In this document: positions 27,069-35,129 of the stretch, piece by piece
How positions within the stretch are numbered: the stretch's first letter is position 1
Layout: each line of letters begins with the position of its first letter
Assembly (NCBI RefSeq): GCF_012911895.1
Contig: NZ_JAAXCV010000030.1
Coordinates: forward strand, 1 to 64,000
Length of the DNA: 64,000 nt
Reading direction: 5' to 3'
DNA from: Bacillus sp. RO3
GTDB lineage: Bacteria > Bacillota > Bacilli > Bacillales > Bacillaceae_B
Notes under the pieces: generated by a model
The model's database searches: none
Seen by the model: only the letters and a program-made list of their open reading frames with translations
What the model was told of the DNA's origin: nothing
Program-made: the position numbers and the translations under genes

Positions 27069-27431
27069 ATGACTTCAGAAAGCCATGCTCTCACGCAAAA
27101 ACCAATAGCAGAGTCATTTTCTAATGGTAATTTTGAGCCTACTTTTCCATTTCTAGCAAAAAATATTGAATGGAATATCGTTGGTGACAAAACCTTAGTA
27201 GGTAGGGAAGCTGTAATAGAAGAATGCAAGCAAACATCAAATTATTTCAAAACTATAACCACTAAATTCACTACATTGAATGTAATTTCCGAAAAAAATT
27301 GCGTTGCAGTAAATGGAACAGCTGAATTTATTCGCAATGGTGAACAATTATCTTTTGTTTCAGCCTGTGATGTCTATATTTTTAATGATAAAAATGAACT
27401 TCAAAGAATTGATTCTTATTGTATCAAATGA
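27069..27431 (+). CDS. SnoaL/NTF2-like protein
   Basis: A 120-residue single-domain NTF2-like fold: helix AESFSNGNFEPTFPFLAKNI, then EWNIVGDKTLVGREAVIEEC and a beta sheet ending FNDKNELQRIDSYCI. Members range from enzymes to ligand-binding proteins; no catalytic residues can be assigned. ATG follows CGAGGAGGAATTGAACT. It is the first intact gene inside the island. Confidence 0.8.
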   Translation: MTSESHALTQKPIAESFSNGNFEPTFPFLAKNIEWNIVGDKTLVGREAVIEECKQTSNYFKTITTKFTTLNVISEKNCVAVNGTAEFIRNGEQLSFVSACDVYIFNDKNELQRIDSYCIK

Positions 27432-27447
27432 GAAGCTTTTCCTGTAA

Positions 27448-27531
27448 AAAGTATTTGTTAAGGCTTACAAGGATGCAGGTTTTGTAAAAATCGGGCGCGA
27501 CTGTCGAATAACAAAAGTAGAAAATGATTGA
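27448..27531 (+). pseudogene. C-terminal remnant of a GNAT acetyltransferase
   Basis: The frame reads VFVKAYKDAGFVKIGRDCRI then TKVEND and a stop. The KAYKDAGF block is the usual last helix-strand of GNAT enzymes such as AAC(6')-type. Nothing upstream in frame continues it. Confidence 0.55.
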
Positions 27532-27567
27532 ACTTTTTTATAAAAATTTACATTGAGTCTTCAGGAG

Positions 27568-27613
27568 AAGAATCCATTTTGATTCATCTATTTTCAAAAT
27601 GGATTCTTTTTTT
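27568..27613 (+). terminator. Terminator after the GNAT remnant
   Basis: AAGAATCCATTTTGA pairs with TCAAAATGGATTCTT and runs into TTTTTT. The surrounding 27532-27942 stretch has no gene; it contains the GGGCCATTTAATGGAA block at 27819 shared with the boundary repeats. Confidence 0.9.
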
Positions 27614-27818
27614 GTGATGGTGTTAAGGTTTGTGAGATGTTTTTGATCAAAGTTTATTCTAAAGCAACAATTCGTTAGGGCTTTTTATTGTGTCTATAAA
27701 ATAAAGATGCGAAGCAAAAAAGGATGTTTTGAAGAAAGTTTCGACGTTTATAAAAAAGATTGTAAAAAAAGCAAATCCTGTTGTAAGTTATATCAGGGTT
27801 TTTTCTTTTTCCACAAAC

Positions 27819-27834
27819 GGGCCATTTAATGGAA
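27819..27834 (+). repeat. Partial cassette-boundary repeat
   Basis: GGGCCATTTAATGGAA, also found after recombinase copy B at 34468. Only the middle of the repeat is recognisable. Confidence 0.4.
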
Positions 27835-27888
27835 AAAATTCTGGGAAAAGTATCCTTTTGCTTCTGTCTTATGATAAAATTTAGTTGT

Positions 27889-27913
27889 CTGAAAATTTCC
27901 TTTTGATTTTCAG
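27889..27913 (+). promoter_or_regulatory. Hairpin before the leader peptide
   Basis: CTGAAAAT / ATTTTCAG with a 9-base loop, 16 bp before the AGGAGGT ribosome site of the leader ORF. Confidence 0.45.
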
Positions 27914-27942
27914 TTCGATCATTTATATAGGAGGTAGATATT

Positions 27943-27996
27943 ATGAAAGACAAAAAAATAATAGCAATAAATACTACGGGGGAATTGCCTAACTAA
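27943..27996 (+). CDS. Putative 17-residue leader peptide
   Basis: ATG with a strong site (ATAGGAGGTAGATATT) encodes MKDKKIIAINTTGELPN and stops 43 bp before the isochorismatase start. The ACG-GGG-GAA codons carry GGGGGAA, able to pair with TTCCCCC at 28012-28018. Size, strong ribosome site and position resemble translational attenuator leaders of erm and cat genes; function is inference. Confidence 0.5.
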   Translation: MKDKKIIAINTTGELPN

Positions 27997-28034
27997 TTTA
28001 TAACCAAGCATTTCCCCCAATCTGAAAGGGGAAA
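27978..28034 (+). promoter_or_regulatory. Possible translational attenuator over the isochorismatase ribosome site
   Basis: Three segments: GGGGGAA (27978-27984, in the leader ORF), TTTCCCCC (28011-28018) and GGGGAAA (28028-28034, the ribosome site of the next gene). The middle one can pair with either neighbour but not both, so leader translation could switch access to the TTG start at 28040. Confidence 0.5.
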
Positions 28035-28039
28035 ATCAT

Positions 28040-28597
28040 TTGAACCAAGCATTACTTATTATTGATGTACAACAAGAATTAATAGAAGGAAGTCAGGAAA
28101 CACAAGCTGTTTTTAACAAATCCAAGTTGATTTCCAATGTAAATATAGTTATTGAAAAGGCTAAATTATTTGATATTCCTGTTGTTTTTGTAAGAGACAC
28201 GGATGTTTCACAAGGTCAAGGTGAAGGGTTTCAAATTCATGAACGAATTAATGTGCCAGCAGAATCTAAAATCTTCGACAAAGCTGCTACAAATTCTTTT
28301 CATGGAACAGGGCTGCTAAGTCACCTAAGATCTCTTCAAATCAAACATCTGGTGATTATGGGATGTGCAACTGGACATTGTATTGACAGTGCTGTTAGAA
28401 CTGCCACTATAAGTGGGCTCGATGTCACATTAGTCGGGGATGGCCATCCTACGACAGACAATGAGGTACTAAGTTCTGAACAAATCATCAAGCATCATAA
28501 CCACACACTACATGGACATTACAATGTTGAACACTTTTCAATTGTACGGAATTCCGAAGAAGAATTATTCACTCCTACTCATAATTCATATAGATAA
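28040..28597 (+). CDS. Isochorismatase-family cysteine hydrolase
   Basis: A 185-residue alpha/beta hydrolase of the isochorismatase/nicotinamidase superfamily. The Asp-Lys-Cys triad is visible as Asp9 (LLIIDVQQ), Lys81 (FDKAATNSF) and Cys114 (GCATGHCIDSAVR). Substrates in the family include isochorismate, nicotinamide and other amides; none can be chosen here. TTG start at 28040 with GAAAGGGG upstream, part of the hairpin described above. Stand-alone gene inside the island. Confidence 0.88.
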   Translation: MNQALLIIDVQQELIEGSQETQAVFNKSKLISNVNIVIEKAKLFDIPVVFVRDTDVSQGQGEGFQIHERINVPAESKIFDKAATNSFHGTGLLSHLRSLQIKHLVIMGCATGHCIDSAVRTATISGLDVTLVGDGHPTTDNEVLSSEQIIKHHNHTLHGHYNVEHFSIVRNSEEELFTPTHNSYR

Positions 28598-28696
28598 AGT
28601 CGTATAAACATAGTAATTGTCTTACGAACAGCTCCCAATTTCTTAGTAGGAAATTGGGTTGTTCATTTTGGAGAATATTCAGAAGCAAGGTTATTT

Positions 28697-28774
28697 AAAT
28701 TGGATAGAAACAATTATGCGCTCATAATTGTAGATATTCAAGAAGCCTTAAATGCTCCTAAGTGGGCAGTTTAG
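28697..28774 (+). pseudogene. N-terminal remnant of a second isochorismatase-family gene
   Basis: The frame reads KLDRNNYALIIVDIQEALN then APKWAV and a stop. YALIIVDIQ with Asp is the catalytic N-terminal strand of the family. It is not a duplicate of the intact neighbour, whose start differs (MNQALLIIDVQ). Confidence 0.55.
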
Positions 28775-28807
28775 CTTAAGAAGACGTTTTTGATAAAGAG
28801 GTGAAAA

Positions 28808-29431
28808 ATGAATAATCGATGGAACAAAATCATATATAAACTTTGGTCTCCAATCTACGATAAGTTTTTTAATTCGGGAAATTTCCTTAAAGCTCGAAAT
28901 AAGATATTTCAAGGGGAAAAGTTTGTTGAAAATCAAAATATTCTATTCGTTGGTGTAGGAACTGGAGCAGACTTGGAACTAATAGAACATAAAGAATTAA
29001 ATATTACAGCAATAGACTACTCTAACGAAATGCTTGAGAAAGCAAAAGTTAAATTCAAAGATTCTTCAATAAAATTCTTTGAAATGGATGCTCAAAATAT
29101 GAGTTTTAAGGATAATCAATTTGATGTTGTGGTAGGTAGTCTTGTTTTATCAGTTGTTCCTGATGCAGACAAATGCACCAAAGAGATGATTCGAGTATTA
29201 AAACCGAAGGGAAAGATTTTAATATTTGATAAATTTTCACCTAAAGGAAAGAACCTTTCTCCTTTGAAGAAAGCAATTAGACCGTTAATCAGGTTATTAG
29301 GCACTGATATCGGTGTAAACTTTGAAACATTGTATGAGAAAAACAAAGAGGTTTTATCTGTTATAGAGGATACGCCCGTAATGTTTAATGGTATGTACAG
29401 AAAGATAGTCATCAACAAAATGAAAGCTTAA
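28808..29431 (+). CDS. Class I SAM-dependent methyltransferase
   Basis: A 207-residue Methyltransf_11 protein. SAM motif I ILFVGVGTGADLELIE, acidic loop ITAIDYSNEML, motif III region FDVVVGSLVLSVVPD and the post-motif VLKPKGKILIFDKFSPKGK. The substrate is unknown; similar proteins methylate quinones, phospholipids or small metabolites. ATG follows AAAGAGGTGAAAA. Confidence 0.88.
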   Translation: MNNRWNKIIYKLWSPIYDKFFNSGNFLKARNKIFQGEKFVENQNILFVGVGTGADLELIEHKELNITAIDYSNEMLEKAKVKFKDSSIKFFEMDAQNMSFKDNQFDVVVGSLVLSVVPDADKCTKEMIRVLKPKGKILIFDKFSPKGKNLSPLKKAIRPLIRLLGTDIGVNFETLYEKNKEVLSVIEDTPVMFNGMYRKIVINKMKA

Positions 29432-29462
29432 TGTTCTTCAACTGAATATCTTGATACTGAGT

Positions 29463-29480
29463 ATTCAAGAAACGGGACGC
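29463..29480 (+). repeat. Cassette-boundary repeat at the left end of recombinase copy A
   Basis: ATTCAAGAAACGGGACGC then TAATGTAAGATC, aligning with the left ends of copies B (33423) and C (36404). Confidence 0.6.
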
Positions 29481-29616
29481 TAATGTAAGATCGATGTTCA
29501 TTTATGTGTTCCTATAAAAAAGGAACTTTTTTTAATAGATTTGCATAAATCTTCTTCCGAATGGGCATACTAAAACCATAGTTTACTTGGTTGGCAGTCT
29601 TGTAGGAGATGATAAC

Positions 29617-30004
29617 GTGATAAGACAGTCCGAAGCCTGGCAGAAGTACTCGCTGTTCCCTTTGGTTGAAACGATACTTTGATGAAAGAGACGATCAAGA
29701 AGATTGCCTATTCATAACAGAAAGAAAACCCAAACACAGGATGAGCATTGATATGATTCGATACTTTATAAAACGGGTTTCTAAACGAGCCGGTATAAAG
29801 AAGAGCATCCATCCTCATCAATTAAGAAATAGTTATGCCACTCATTTAATTAATAACAGCGCACCTCTGGAAGTGATCCAAAGTTTTTTGGGACATGAGA
29901 ACAGTGAGACTACAAAGATCTATGCTCAACTAAGTGGGAAGCTGCGCCAGAACTTCTATTGCCAATATTTTCAAAATGTCAGAGCTTCGGCCCTCATTGG
30001 GTGA
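29617..30004 (+). pseudogene. Tyrosine recombinase, copy A: N-terminus fused to C-terminus by deletion
   Basis: The frame starts at GTG 29617 (VIRQSEAWQKYS) and jumps to the catalytic domain: ERDDQEDCLFITERKPKHRM, SIDMIRYFIKRVSKRAGIKK, HPHQLRNSYATHLINN, LGHENSETTKIYAQLSGKLR. The H-x-x-R box, the GH box and the nucleophile Tyr are kept, but the core-binding domain and first catalytic Arg are gone and the stop is displaced. Compared with copy B, about 480 bp are missing. Confidence 0.85.
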
Positions 30005-30022
30005 GGCTCTTTCTTCTTGTAT

Positions 30023-30088
30023 TAGGCCTTTTTATGGAATAAAAGGATTGTCAGTTCGAATGTAATTTGAAATAATTGGTAGAGAATT
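30023..30088 (+). repeat. Cassette-boundary repeat between copy A and the C45 gene
   Basis: TTAGGCCTTTTTATGGAATA, then TTTGAAATAATTGGTAGAGA. AAATAATTGGTA at 30070-30081. Confidence 0.6.
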
Positions 30089-30114
30089 CGAAATATATAA
30101 GCGGGAGGATGAAA

Positions 30115-31134
30115 ATGTCTAATTTTAATGTAAGAATACTTCAAACTAGAGGAAGTTCATTTGATATTGGCCTTGAAATAGGAAAGTTTTTTAAAGATAC
30201 ACCGTTAATGAATTCTTTTGAAGCAATAACGAAACCTGAAATTGATTATGTAAATTTGAAATCAATTTTTTCTTCAATCTCTCCTCATCTGCTTGAGGAA
30301 CTAGAGGGAATATCAGAAGGTGTAGGCATTCCATTTAATAAGGCTGCTGCATTATTTAGTGGTTATGATCTACCAAGAGTTGCCGCAATGGGATGTTCTG
30401 CAGTAATTACAAATGAATATTATGTTAGAAATTATGACTTTTCTCCATTCTTATATGATGGTTTATTTAGCTTAATTCAAGCTAATAATTCATATGCTTC
30501 AGCTGGATACAACCTCCAAGGAATAGGAAGGCATGATGGAGTTAATGAACATGGACTTGCTGTTGGATTACATTTTGTAAGTAACATGGAACACACTAAA
30601 GGTTTATCCGCTTGGACTTCCATTAGAATGGTTCTCGATTCTTGTTCTTCAGTGAATGAGGCTATTACCCTGTTAAAAGAGCTGCCACATTCAGCTTGTT
30701 ACAATTTCTCAATGGGAGATCGAAAAGGAAGGATAGCGGTAGTAGAGGCAAGTCCACAAGGAGTTATTACAAGAGAACATTCGGATCATTTGACATGTAC
30801 GAATCATTTTCAACAAGAGAACCATATACATAAGAATAGGCAGTCAATTGAAGGATCGATTAGGAGAAACAACTATTTACAAGGTATCCAGGATGCTGAA
30901 TTGACACAGGCTGAATTGGTATATAAGTTCTCAGTCAAAGATTCTCCTCTGTTTTTTAGAGATTACAAAGCTCTATTTGGAACTCTTCATACCTTTTCAT
31001 ATTCTTTTAATGAAGGGAAGGTTGTTACCACAATTGCTCAGAGTGAACAATTATTAGAGATAGACTTCCAAGACTGGGTGGTTGGAAATGACATTGCAGA
31101 GATACAAATGGATGGGCTGATAGAAAATATGTAA
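30115..31134 (+). CDS. C45-family autoproteolytic acyltransferase/amidohydrolase
   Basis: A 339-residue Ntn-hydrolase of the acyl-CoA:6-APA acyltransferase/C45 type. After self-cleavage Cys94 (AAMGCSAVITNEYYVRNYDF) would become the N-terminal nucleophile. Further family blocks: GVNEHGLAVGLHFV, NFSMGDRKGRIAVVEASP and LTCTNHF. Family reactions include amide bond hydrolysis and acyl transfer on beta-lactams or other amides; the substrate is unknown. ATG 30115 has GGGAGGATGAAA; the frame start at 30076 has none. Confidence 0.87.
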   Translation: MSNFNVRILQTRGSSFDIGLEIGKFFKDTPLMNSFEAITKPEIDYVNLKSIFSSISPHLLEELEGISEGVGIPFNKAAALFSGYDLPRVAAMGCSAVITNEYYVRNYDFSPFLYDGLFSLIQANNSYASAGYNLQGIGRHDGVNEHGLAVGLHFVSNMEHTKGLSAWTSIRMVLDSCSSVNEAITLLKELPHSACYNFSMGDRKGRIAVVEASPQGVITREHSDHLTCTNHFQQENHIHKNRQSIEGSIRRNNYLQGIQDAELTQAELVYKFSVKDSPLFFRDYKALFGTLHTFSYSFNEGKVVTTIAQSEQLLEIDFQDWVVGNDIAEIQMDGLIENM

Positions 31135-31155
31135 TATCATTTTGGACTTAATACA

Positions 31156-31294
31156 GGTCCATTAAAGGACAGGTTACTAGAATAAGCCGTGCTAAAAGCT
31201 GACGTAATCCCAAAGGGGATTGCGTCTTTTTGTCCAATTTAGGAACAAGAGCATTGCCGAAGCTCGAAATTTTTGAAATAATTGGTATTAATTC
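31156..31294 (+). repeat. Cassette-boundary repeat split by a terminator hairpin
   Basis: Left part CCATTAAAGGACAGGTTACT then AGAATAAG (31156-31187). An inserted hairpin GACGTAATCCC/GGGATTGCGTC with T-run follows. Right part TTGAAATAATTGGTATTAAT; AAATAATTGGTA at 31276-31287. Confidence 0.65.
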
Positions 31295-31341
31295 AAAAAA
31301 GCTAAAAAAACATATTAATATGCAAGAGAGGGTGAAGACCG

Positions 31342-32178
31342 ATGATTTCAGAACTTGAAAAGTCTGATTATTACAAGTGTAGAGAATTAATATATGAAAA
31401 AGGACTTTTAGAAGCAGAAGCCGTAATCGCAGGATCGCATCCTGGTCGCATATTTGTTGATGACATTATTTCTCCTACGTCTGGATTCATTTGGTTGGGG
31501 AGTAATAATGGTTTTATCTTTATTGGGAACGAAGCAAATGAGGAATTTAATTTCGAATTATACGATTTTTTTAATACAGTAATCAAACTTGATGCCAATA
31601 AATTAGGTTTAACAGCTTTTGAAGCGATTGGAAATCATTCGAAATGGAATAATACTTTTAAAAAAGTATTTGGTGAAAATATGAAAGGTTACAATCAAAG
31701 GGTTTATGAATTAAAAAAAACCGATTATAGAAAGCAAAATGAACCTGTTATAGAGCAGGGGTATGAAGTAATAAAAATTACCAAAGATATCATTGAAAAC
31801 AAAGGTTATGTATCGTTTGAAAACATTAATTTTTTACGCTCGAAAATCTTGGAGTTTTGGAATTCCTTTGAAGAATTTTTAGAGGATGGTATTGGGTATA
31901 TTGCCGTTTATAAAAATGAAATTGTAAGTGTGTGTTTTTCTGGTGTAGTAGCTGGAAAAGTACATGGTGTTGATATTGAAACTTTAAAACATCATCAAGG
32001 AAAGAAGCTCGGACAAAAGGTTGCTCATTTATTTGTAAATGAACTTATAGACAATAATATTACTCCGTATTGGGATTGTATGGAAATAAATAAACCTTCT
32101 GTTTCGGTTGCAGAAAATATTGGATTCAAGAATGAATTTAATTATATTTGGTATAGCATCTCTTTTAAACAAATTTAG
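31342..32178 (+). CDS. GNAT acetyltransferase (two-domain, PF12746-like)
   Basis: A 278-residue protein. The N-terminal half (residues 1-120, HPGRIFVDDIISPTSGFIWL) and the C-terminal GNAT core (IGYIAVYKNEIVSVCFSGVV, HQGKKLGQKVAHLFVNELID, ENIGFKNEF) match the larger GNAT_acetyltran family found in Bacillus. It probably acetylates a small molecule; the substrate is unknown. ATG follows AGAGAGGGTGAAGACCG. Stand-alone cassette-like gene between two boundary repeats. Confidence 0.85.
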   Translation: MISELEKSDYYKCRELIYEKGLLEAEAVIAGSHPGRIFVDDIISPTSGFIWLGSNNGFIFIGNEANEEFNFELYDFFNTVIKLDANKLGLTAFEAIGNHSKWNNTFKKVFGENMKGYNQRVYELKKTDYRKQNEPVIEQGYEVIKITKDIIENKGYVSFENINFLRSKILEFWNSFEEFLEDGIGYIAVYKNEIVSVCFSGVVAGKVHGVDIETLKHHQGKKLGQKVAHLFVNELIDNNITPYWDCMEINKPSVSVAENIGFKNEFNYIWYSISFKQI

Positions 32179-32220
32179 TTATTATCTAAGAGTAGAATAA
32201 ATAAACACCAGTTATTTCCT

Positions 32221-32278
32221 TATTAAATTATCCGAGCAGTTTAACGGAAGAAGGATAACACCAAATAATAGTTGAATT
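32221..32278 (+). repeat. Cassette-boundary repeat (degenerate)
   Basis: TTAAATTATCCGAGCAGTTT, AACGGAAGAAGGATAA, then CCAAATAATAGTTGAATT: same order of parts as copy 1 with several changes. Confidence 0.5.
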
Positions 32279-32311
32279 TTCTCTTTAAACTAAAAGGGGA
32301 GGCTTTTTTAA

Positions 32312-32749
32312 GTGAAAGATGTTAGAGAACTAATCCATACAAATAAATTTGGCGTAGATGAATTTGATATAAAAGAAGCAGAAGATAAGTTAGGTGCAGT
32401 TTTTCCAGAATTGTATAAAGAACTTTTCAAATTAGTTAATAATGCAGAAATAGGTGAATGGACACTTTATCCTATCAAGGACAATAGAAATCTTAAAAAA
32501 ACCTGGGATGATATTGTAAGACAAAATACTAAGGTCAGAGAAGAATATATGTCGGAAGATTTAATTGCAATAGGTGATGACGGTTCGGGAGATAGGTTAT
32601 GCCTAAAAGTAGATAACGGAATAATGGGGGATAAAATTTATCTTTGGTATCACGAAGATGGAGAATTTGAAGAATATGCTCCTAATTTGAAAGAATTTAT
32701 AATTTCAATATCAGACGAAGAGAATGAGGATGATTATGAGGAAGAATAA
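32312..32749 (+). CDS. SMI1/KNR4 (SUKH)-family protein
   Basis: A 145-residue SUKH-1 domain protein: DIKEAEDKLGAVFPELYKEL, the LVNNAEIGEWTLYPIKD strand, IAIGDDGSGDRLCLKV and IYLWYHEDGEFE. SUKH proteins are common immunity proteins of contact-dependent or polymorphic toxins. No toxin gene sits next to it, so an orphan immunity role is inference. GTG start 32312 with AAAAGGGGAGG upstream. Confidence 0.88.
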   Translation: MKDVRELIHTNKFGVDEFDIKEAEDKLGAVFPELYKELFKLVNNAEIGEWTLYPIKDNRNLKKTWDDIVRQNTKVREEYMSEDLIAIGDDGSGDRLCLKVDNGIMGDKIYLWYHEDGEFEEYAPNLKEFIISISDEENEDDYEEE

Positions 32750-32755
32750 ATCCGT

Positions 32756-32815
32756 ATTCAACTAAAGGGGGCGTTTGCTGAATAAGCAGCCGCCCTTTGT
32801 TCCAGTAAAGGGCAG
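32756..32815 (+). repeat. Cassette-boundary repeat with strong hairpin (type II), copy 1
   Basis: ATTCAACTAAAGGGGGCG, TTTGCTGAATAAGCAGC, CGCCCTTTGTTCC. Folds into a stem AAAGGG..GCG/CGCCCTTT plus GCTG/CAGC with small bulges (32764-32799). Nearly identical to 35742-35800. Confidence 0.75.
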
Positions 32816-32879
32816 TAATGTTAAACAAAGGATTTAACTATTTTATGGTCAAATTAGGTTAAAGAAGAGGGGTATTTAG

Positions 32880-33281
32880 ATGACTTTACATCATTTTATT
32901 GGGGCAAATATAGAACTTCCTATTGGTAGTTTTGGTAGGAACCCAACATATAAACCTCTTTCGGAATTGAAACTAAAAGGAATTAGTTTAGATAAACATT
33001 TGAAGAAGAATAACGGTTCTAAGCTCGTAAAGGTTTATGAAACAGAAGAAGATGCAAATGGAATTGATGTTTTTGACTTGATTTCTGGCTATGAACCAGT
33101 AAGAAATAAATTCAGAGCACCTTTTGTATATGAAGTGCAAGGATATTTACACGCAAACAATACATCAGGTCAACGTAAATCAATTAAATCACTTCTTAGT
33201 TATTTTGATGAACATTTATTAGAAGGGGATTTCATTGAAATATACTCTTGTTGGGATGGGCATGAGGAAAAAAAAAGATGA
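32880..33281 (+). CDS. Hypothetical protein, likely frameshifted at a nine-A run
   Basis: A 133-residue product starting MTLHHFIGANIELPIGSFGR; family not recognised. The last codons fall in a run of nine A (33267-33276). Removing one A continues in frame as DDSKDVVINLSTLQFGNHIR and on to FVLIKK with a stop at 33406-33408, extending the protein to about 175 residues. So the gene is either recently broken, phase-variable, or affected by a sequence error. ATG follows AAAGAAGAGGGGTATTTAG. Position after an immunity-type gene suggests another orphan immunity protein, but this is a guess. Confidence 0.6.
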   Translation: MTLHHFIGANIELPIGSFGRNPTYKPLSELKLKGISLDKHLKKNNGSKLVKVYETEEDANGIDVFDLISGYEPVRNKFRAPFVYEVQGYLHANNTSGQRKSIKSLLSYFDEHLLEGDFIEIYSCWDGHEEKKR

Positions 33282-33422
33282 CAGTAAAGATGTAGTAATT
33301 AACCTTAGTACACTACAATTCGGAAACCATATAAGATTAAAAGACTTAAATCACCTATGCGAAACATTCTTTTTAGATGATAAGCAATTTGTATTGATAA
33401 AGAAATAAAAGATTATAGCACT

Positions 33423-33445
33423 CCTCAATTAAGGGGGCACTAATG
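33423..33445 (+). repeat. Cassette-boundary repeat at the left end of recombinase copy B
   Basis: CCTCAATTAAGGGGGCAC followed by TAATGTAAGATC. Confidence 0.65.
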
Positions 33446-33579
33446 TAAGATCAGTGGCCATTAAAGTGTTCCTACATAGGAGCACTTTTTTACTAGCTTT
33501 GTATAAATCATTTTTCGAAAATGGGCATACTAGAACCAAAGTTTATTTGGTTGGCAGCCTTGTAGGAGATGATAATGTG

Positions 33580-34416
33580 ATGAGACTGTCAGAAGCCTGG
33601 GAAAAATATCAGTTAGATAAGAAGATTGAAGGGTATTCTCCCTTAACGTTGAAAGCTTATTGCTTTCAGTACAGTCTGCTGTTAAAACACTTTGGTGATA
33701 CAGCATAAAAGACTTCATAACCGACGATTTGAAGAGTTACCTTATCAATTCAGGTGATCATTTAAAGCCAGCGAGCTTGGGTCATCGTGTCCGATGCATC
33801 AGGTCCCTTTTTAAGTGGACACATGATGAAGGACATCTTCCGTACAATCCTGCTGCTAAGTTAAAGGAACCGAAGATTGGAAAAAGAATCCCTAAGTTCC
33901 TCACGGATCTTGAAATTGAACACTTAAGGGAAGCGAAAGCTCCTTGGAAAATGCCTTGTTTGAATTTTTTTATTCGACAGGGTGCCGGATAGGGGAAATT
34001 GTAAAGCTTAACCGGGAAGACATAAACTTCTCAGCTAACTCTGTTATTGTTCATGGGAAAGGTAACAAAGAGAGGGAAGTGTATGTTAACACTCGCTTCT
34101 CCCTTTGGTTGAAACGGTACTTGGATGAACGGGACGATCATGAGGATTGCTTATTCATTACAGGGAGAAAAGCTAAACATAGAATGAGTATTGATATGAT
34201 TCGATACATTATAAAACGAGTTTCTAAGCGAGCTGGTATAAAGAAGAGCATTCACCCTCATCAATTAAGACATAGTTATGCCACTCATTTGATTAATAAC
34301 GGCGCGCCCCTTGAAGTGATCCAAAGCCTTTTTAGGCCATGAGAAAAGTGAGACGACAAAAAATATATACTCAACTTAGTGGGAAGCTTCGCCAGGACTT
34401 TTTTAAATATTTTTAA
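33580..34416 (+). pseudogene. Tyrosine recombinase, copy B: full length but frameshifted
   Basis: Joined frames give a ~275-residue XerC/D-type integrase: MRLSEAWEKYQLDKKIEGYS, TLKAYCFQYSLLLKHFGDTA, LGHRVRCIRSLFKWTHDEGH, LTDLEIEHLREA, FYSTGCRIGEIVKLNREDIN (catalytic Arg), HPHQLRHSYATHLINN and a GH box with KLRQDFFKYF at the end. Frameshifts lie near 33705, 33975, 34333 and 34357. All catalytic residues are recognisable. ATG 33580 or GTG 33577 follows GTAGGAGATGATAAT. It differs from the second recombinase type at 26.3 and 37.2 kb. Confidence 0.88.
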
Positions 34417-34467
34417 CATTTCAGAGCTTCAACCCTTAGTGGGTATGAGGCTCTTTCTTCTTGTTTT

Positions 34468-34524
34468 GGGCCATTTAATGGAAGAACATATTGATTAGTA
34501 ACTCGATATTTGAAATAATTGGAA
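34468..34524 (+). repeat. Cassette-boundary repeat after recombinase copy B
   Basis: GGGCCATTTAATGGAAGAAC ... ATTTGAAATAATTGGAATTA. Confidence 0.6.
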
Positions 34525-34564
34525 TTATAGCAATAAAATGAAGTGCTTAAAAAGGAGAAACATA

Positions 34565-35050
34565 ATGAATGATCATTTATTTAACTTAAAAGAAGAATTT
34601 GAATATCTTATAAATACTCCAATAACGTCTGAATCAGTTTTTTTAGAGTGGATAAAAAAAGCTTCAAGTTTGTTAGACCTTGTTCAAGAACTTATTACTG
34701 TTTCTTATATTAACTATCAATGTAATATAGAAGGTTTACAAGAAAAGAAAGCATACACAGATAGCCTGGAAAAACTGAAACCTCTTTACCAAGAATACAA
34801 ATCAAAAATTGATAATAAGCTAATACAGCATAATGATTATCTTAAAGATGAACATTTTAATTATCTAAAAGATAGAATTTCAAATTCTACTGGTTTGGTA
34901 AATGGAGAAAATTCATCTTTAATTACAGAATCTGACCGGCTGATAGCAGAGTATTTCTCCCTTCAAATGCGCATGAAAGTGAATTGGGAAGAGGAAACGA
35001 TTCAGGTTCAGGAACTTAATGGGATGCTTTACGATGAGAGTAGATCATAG
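34565..35050 (+). pseudogene. N-terminal fragment of an M3-family oligoendopeptidase
   Basis: 161 residues starting MNDHLFNLKEEFEYLINTPI. Helical segments (FLEWIKKASSLLDLVQELIT, LEKLKPLYQEYKSKIDNKLI, and LIAEYFSLQMRMKVNWEEET) match the N-terminal helical domain of M3B/PepF-type peptidases. The HEXXH catalytic domain is absent. Together with 35127-35402 it marks a gene with a large internal deletion. ATG 34565 has AAAGGAG upstream. Family assignment of this half is moderate. Confidence 0.6.
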
Positions 35051-35094
35051 TGAAAGGAACAATAAATTCAAAGAATTAGTGGCCCTATACGATA

Positions 35095-35129
35095 CTTCAA
35101 TTATTAACTGGACAGGTACTGAATAGTGG
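35095..35129 (+). repeat. Boundary repeat-like block inside the broken M3 gene
   Basis: CTTCAATTATTAACTGGACA, GGTACTGAATAGTGG: resembles the left part of the repeat at 31156 (GGACAGGTTACTAGAATAAG). It lies exactly at the deletion junction. Confidence 0.45.

Larger units (their letters stand above)
29463..30088 (+). mobile_element. Recombinase cassette, copy A (internally deleted)
   Basis: Bounded left by the ..CGCTAATGTAAGATCGATG block and right by AAATAATTGGTA (30070-30081). It shares with copies B and C a ~150-bp untranslated leader (GTAGGAGATGATAA and a GGAAC hairpin) and with B the distal CAGAGCTTC...GAGGCTCTTTCTTCT terminator. Confidence 0.65.
33423..34524 (+). mobile_element. Recombinase cassette, copy B (longest copy)
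   Basis: About 1.1 kb from the left boundary block to AAATAATTGGAA at 34513-34524. It contains the leader hairpin (AGTGTTCCTA...TAGGAGCACT-type), GTAGGAGATGATAATGTG before the ORF and the CAGAGCTTC/GAGGCTC terminator after it. Confidence 0.65.

Noticed and set aside
27675..27953. 92-codon minus-strand frame with FFYNLFYKRRNFLQ-like sequence
   Set aside because: Composition reflects A/T runs, no ribosome site; opposite strand carries the leader region of the next gene.
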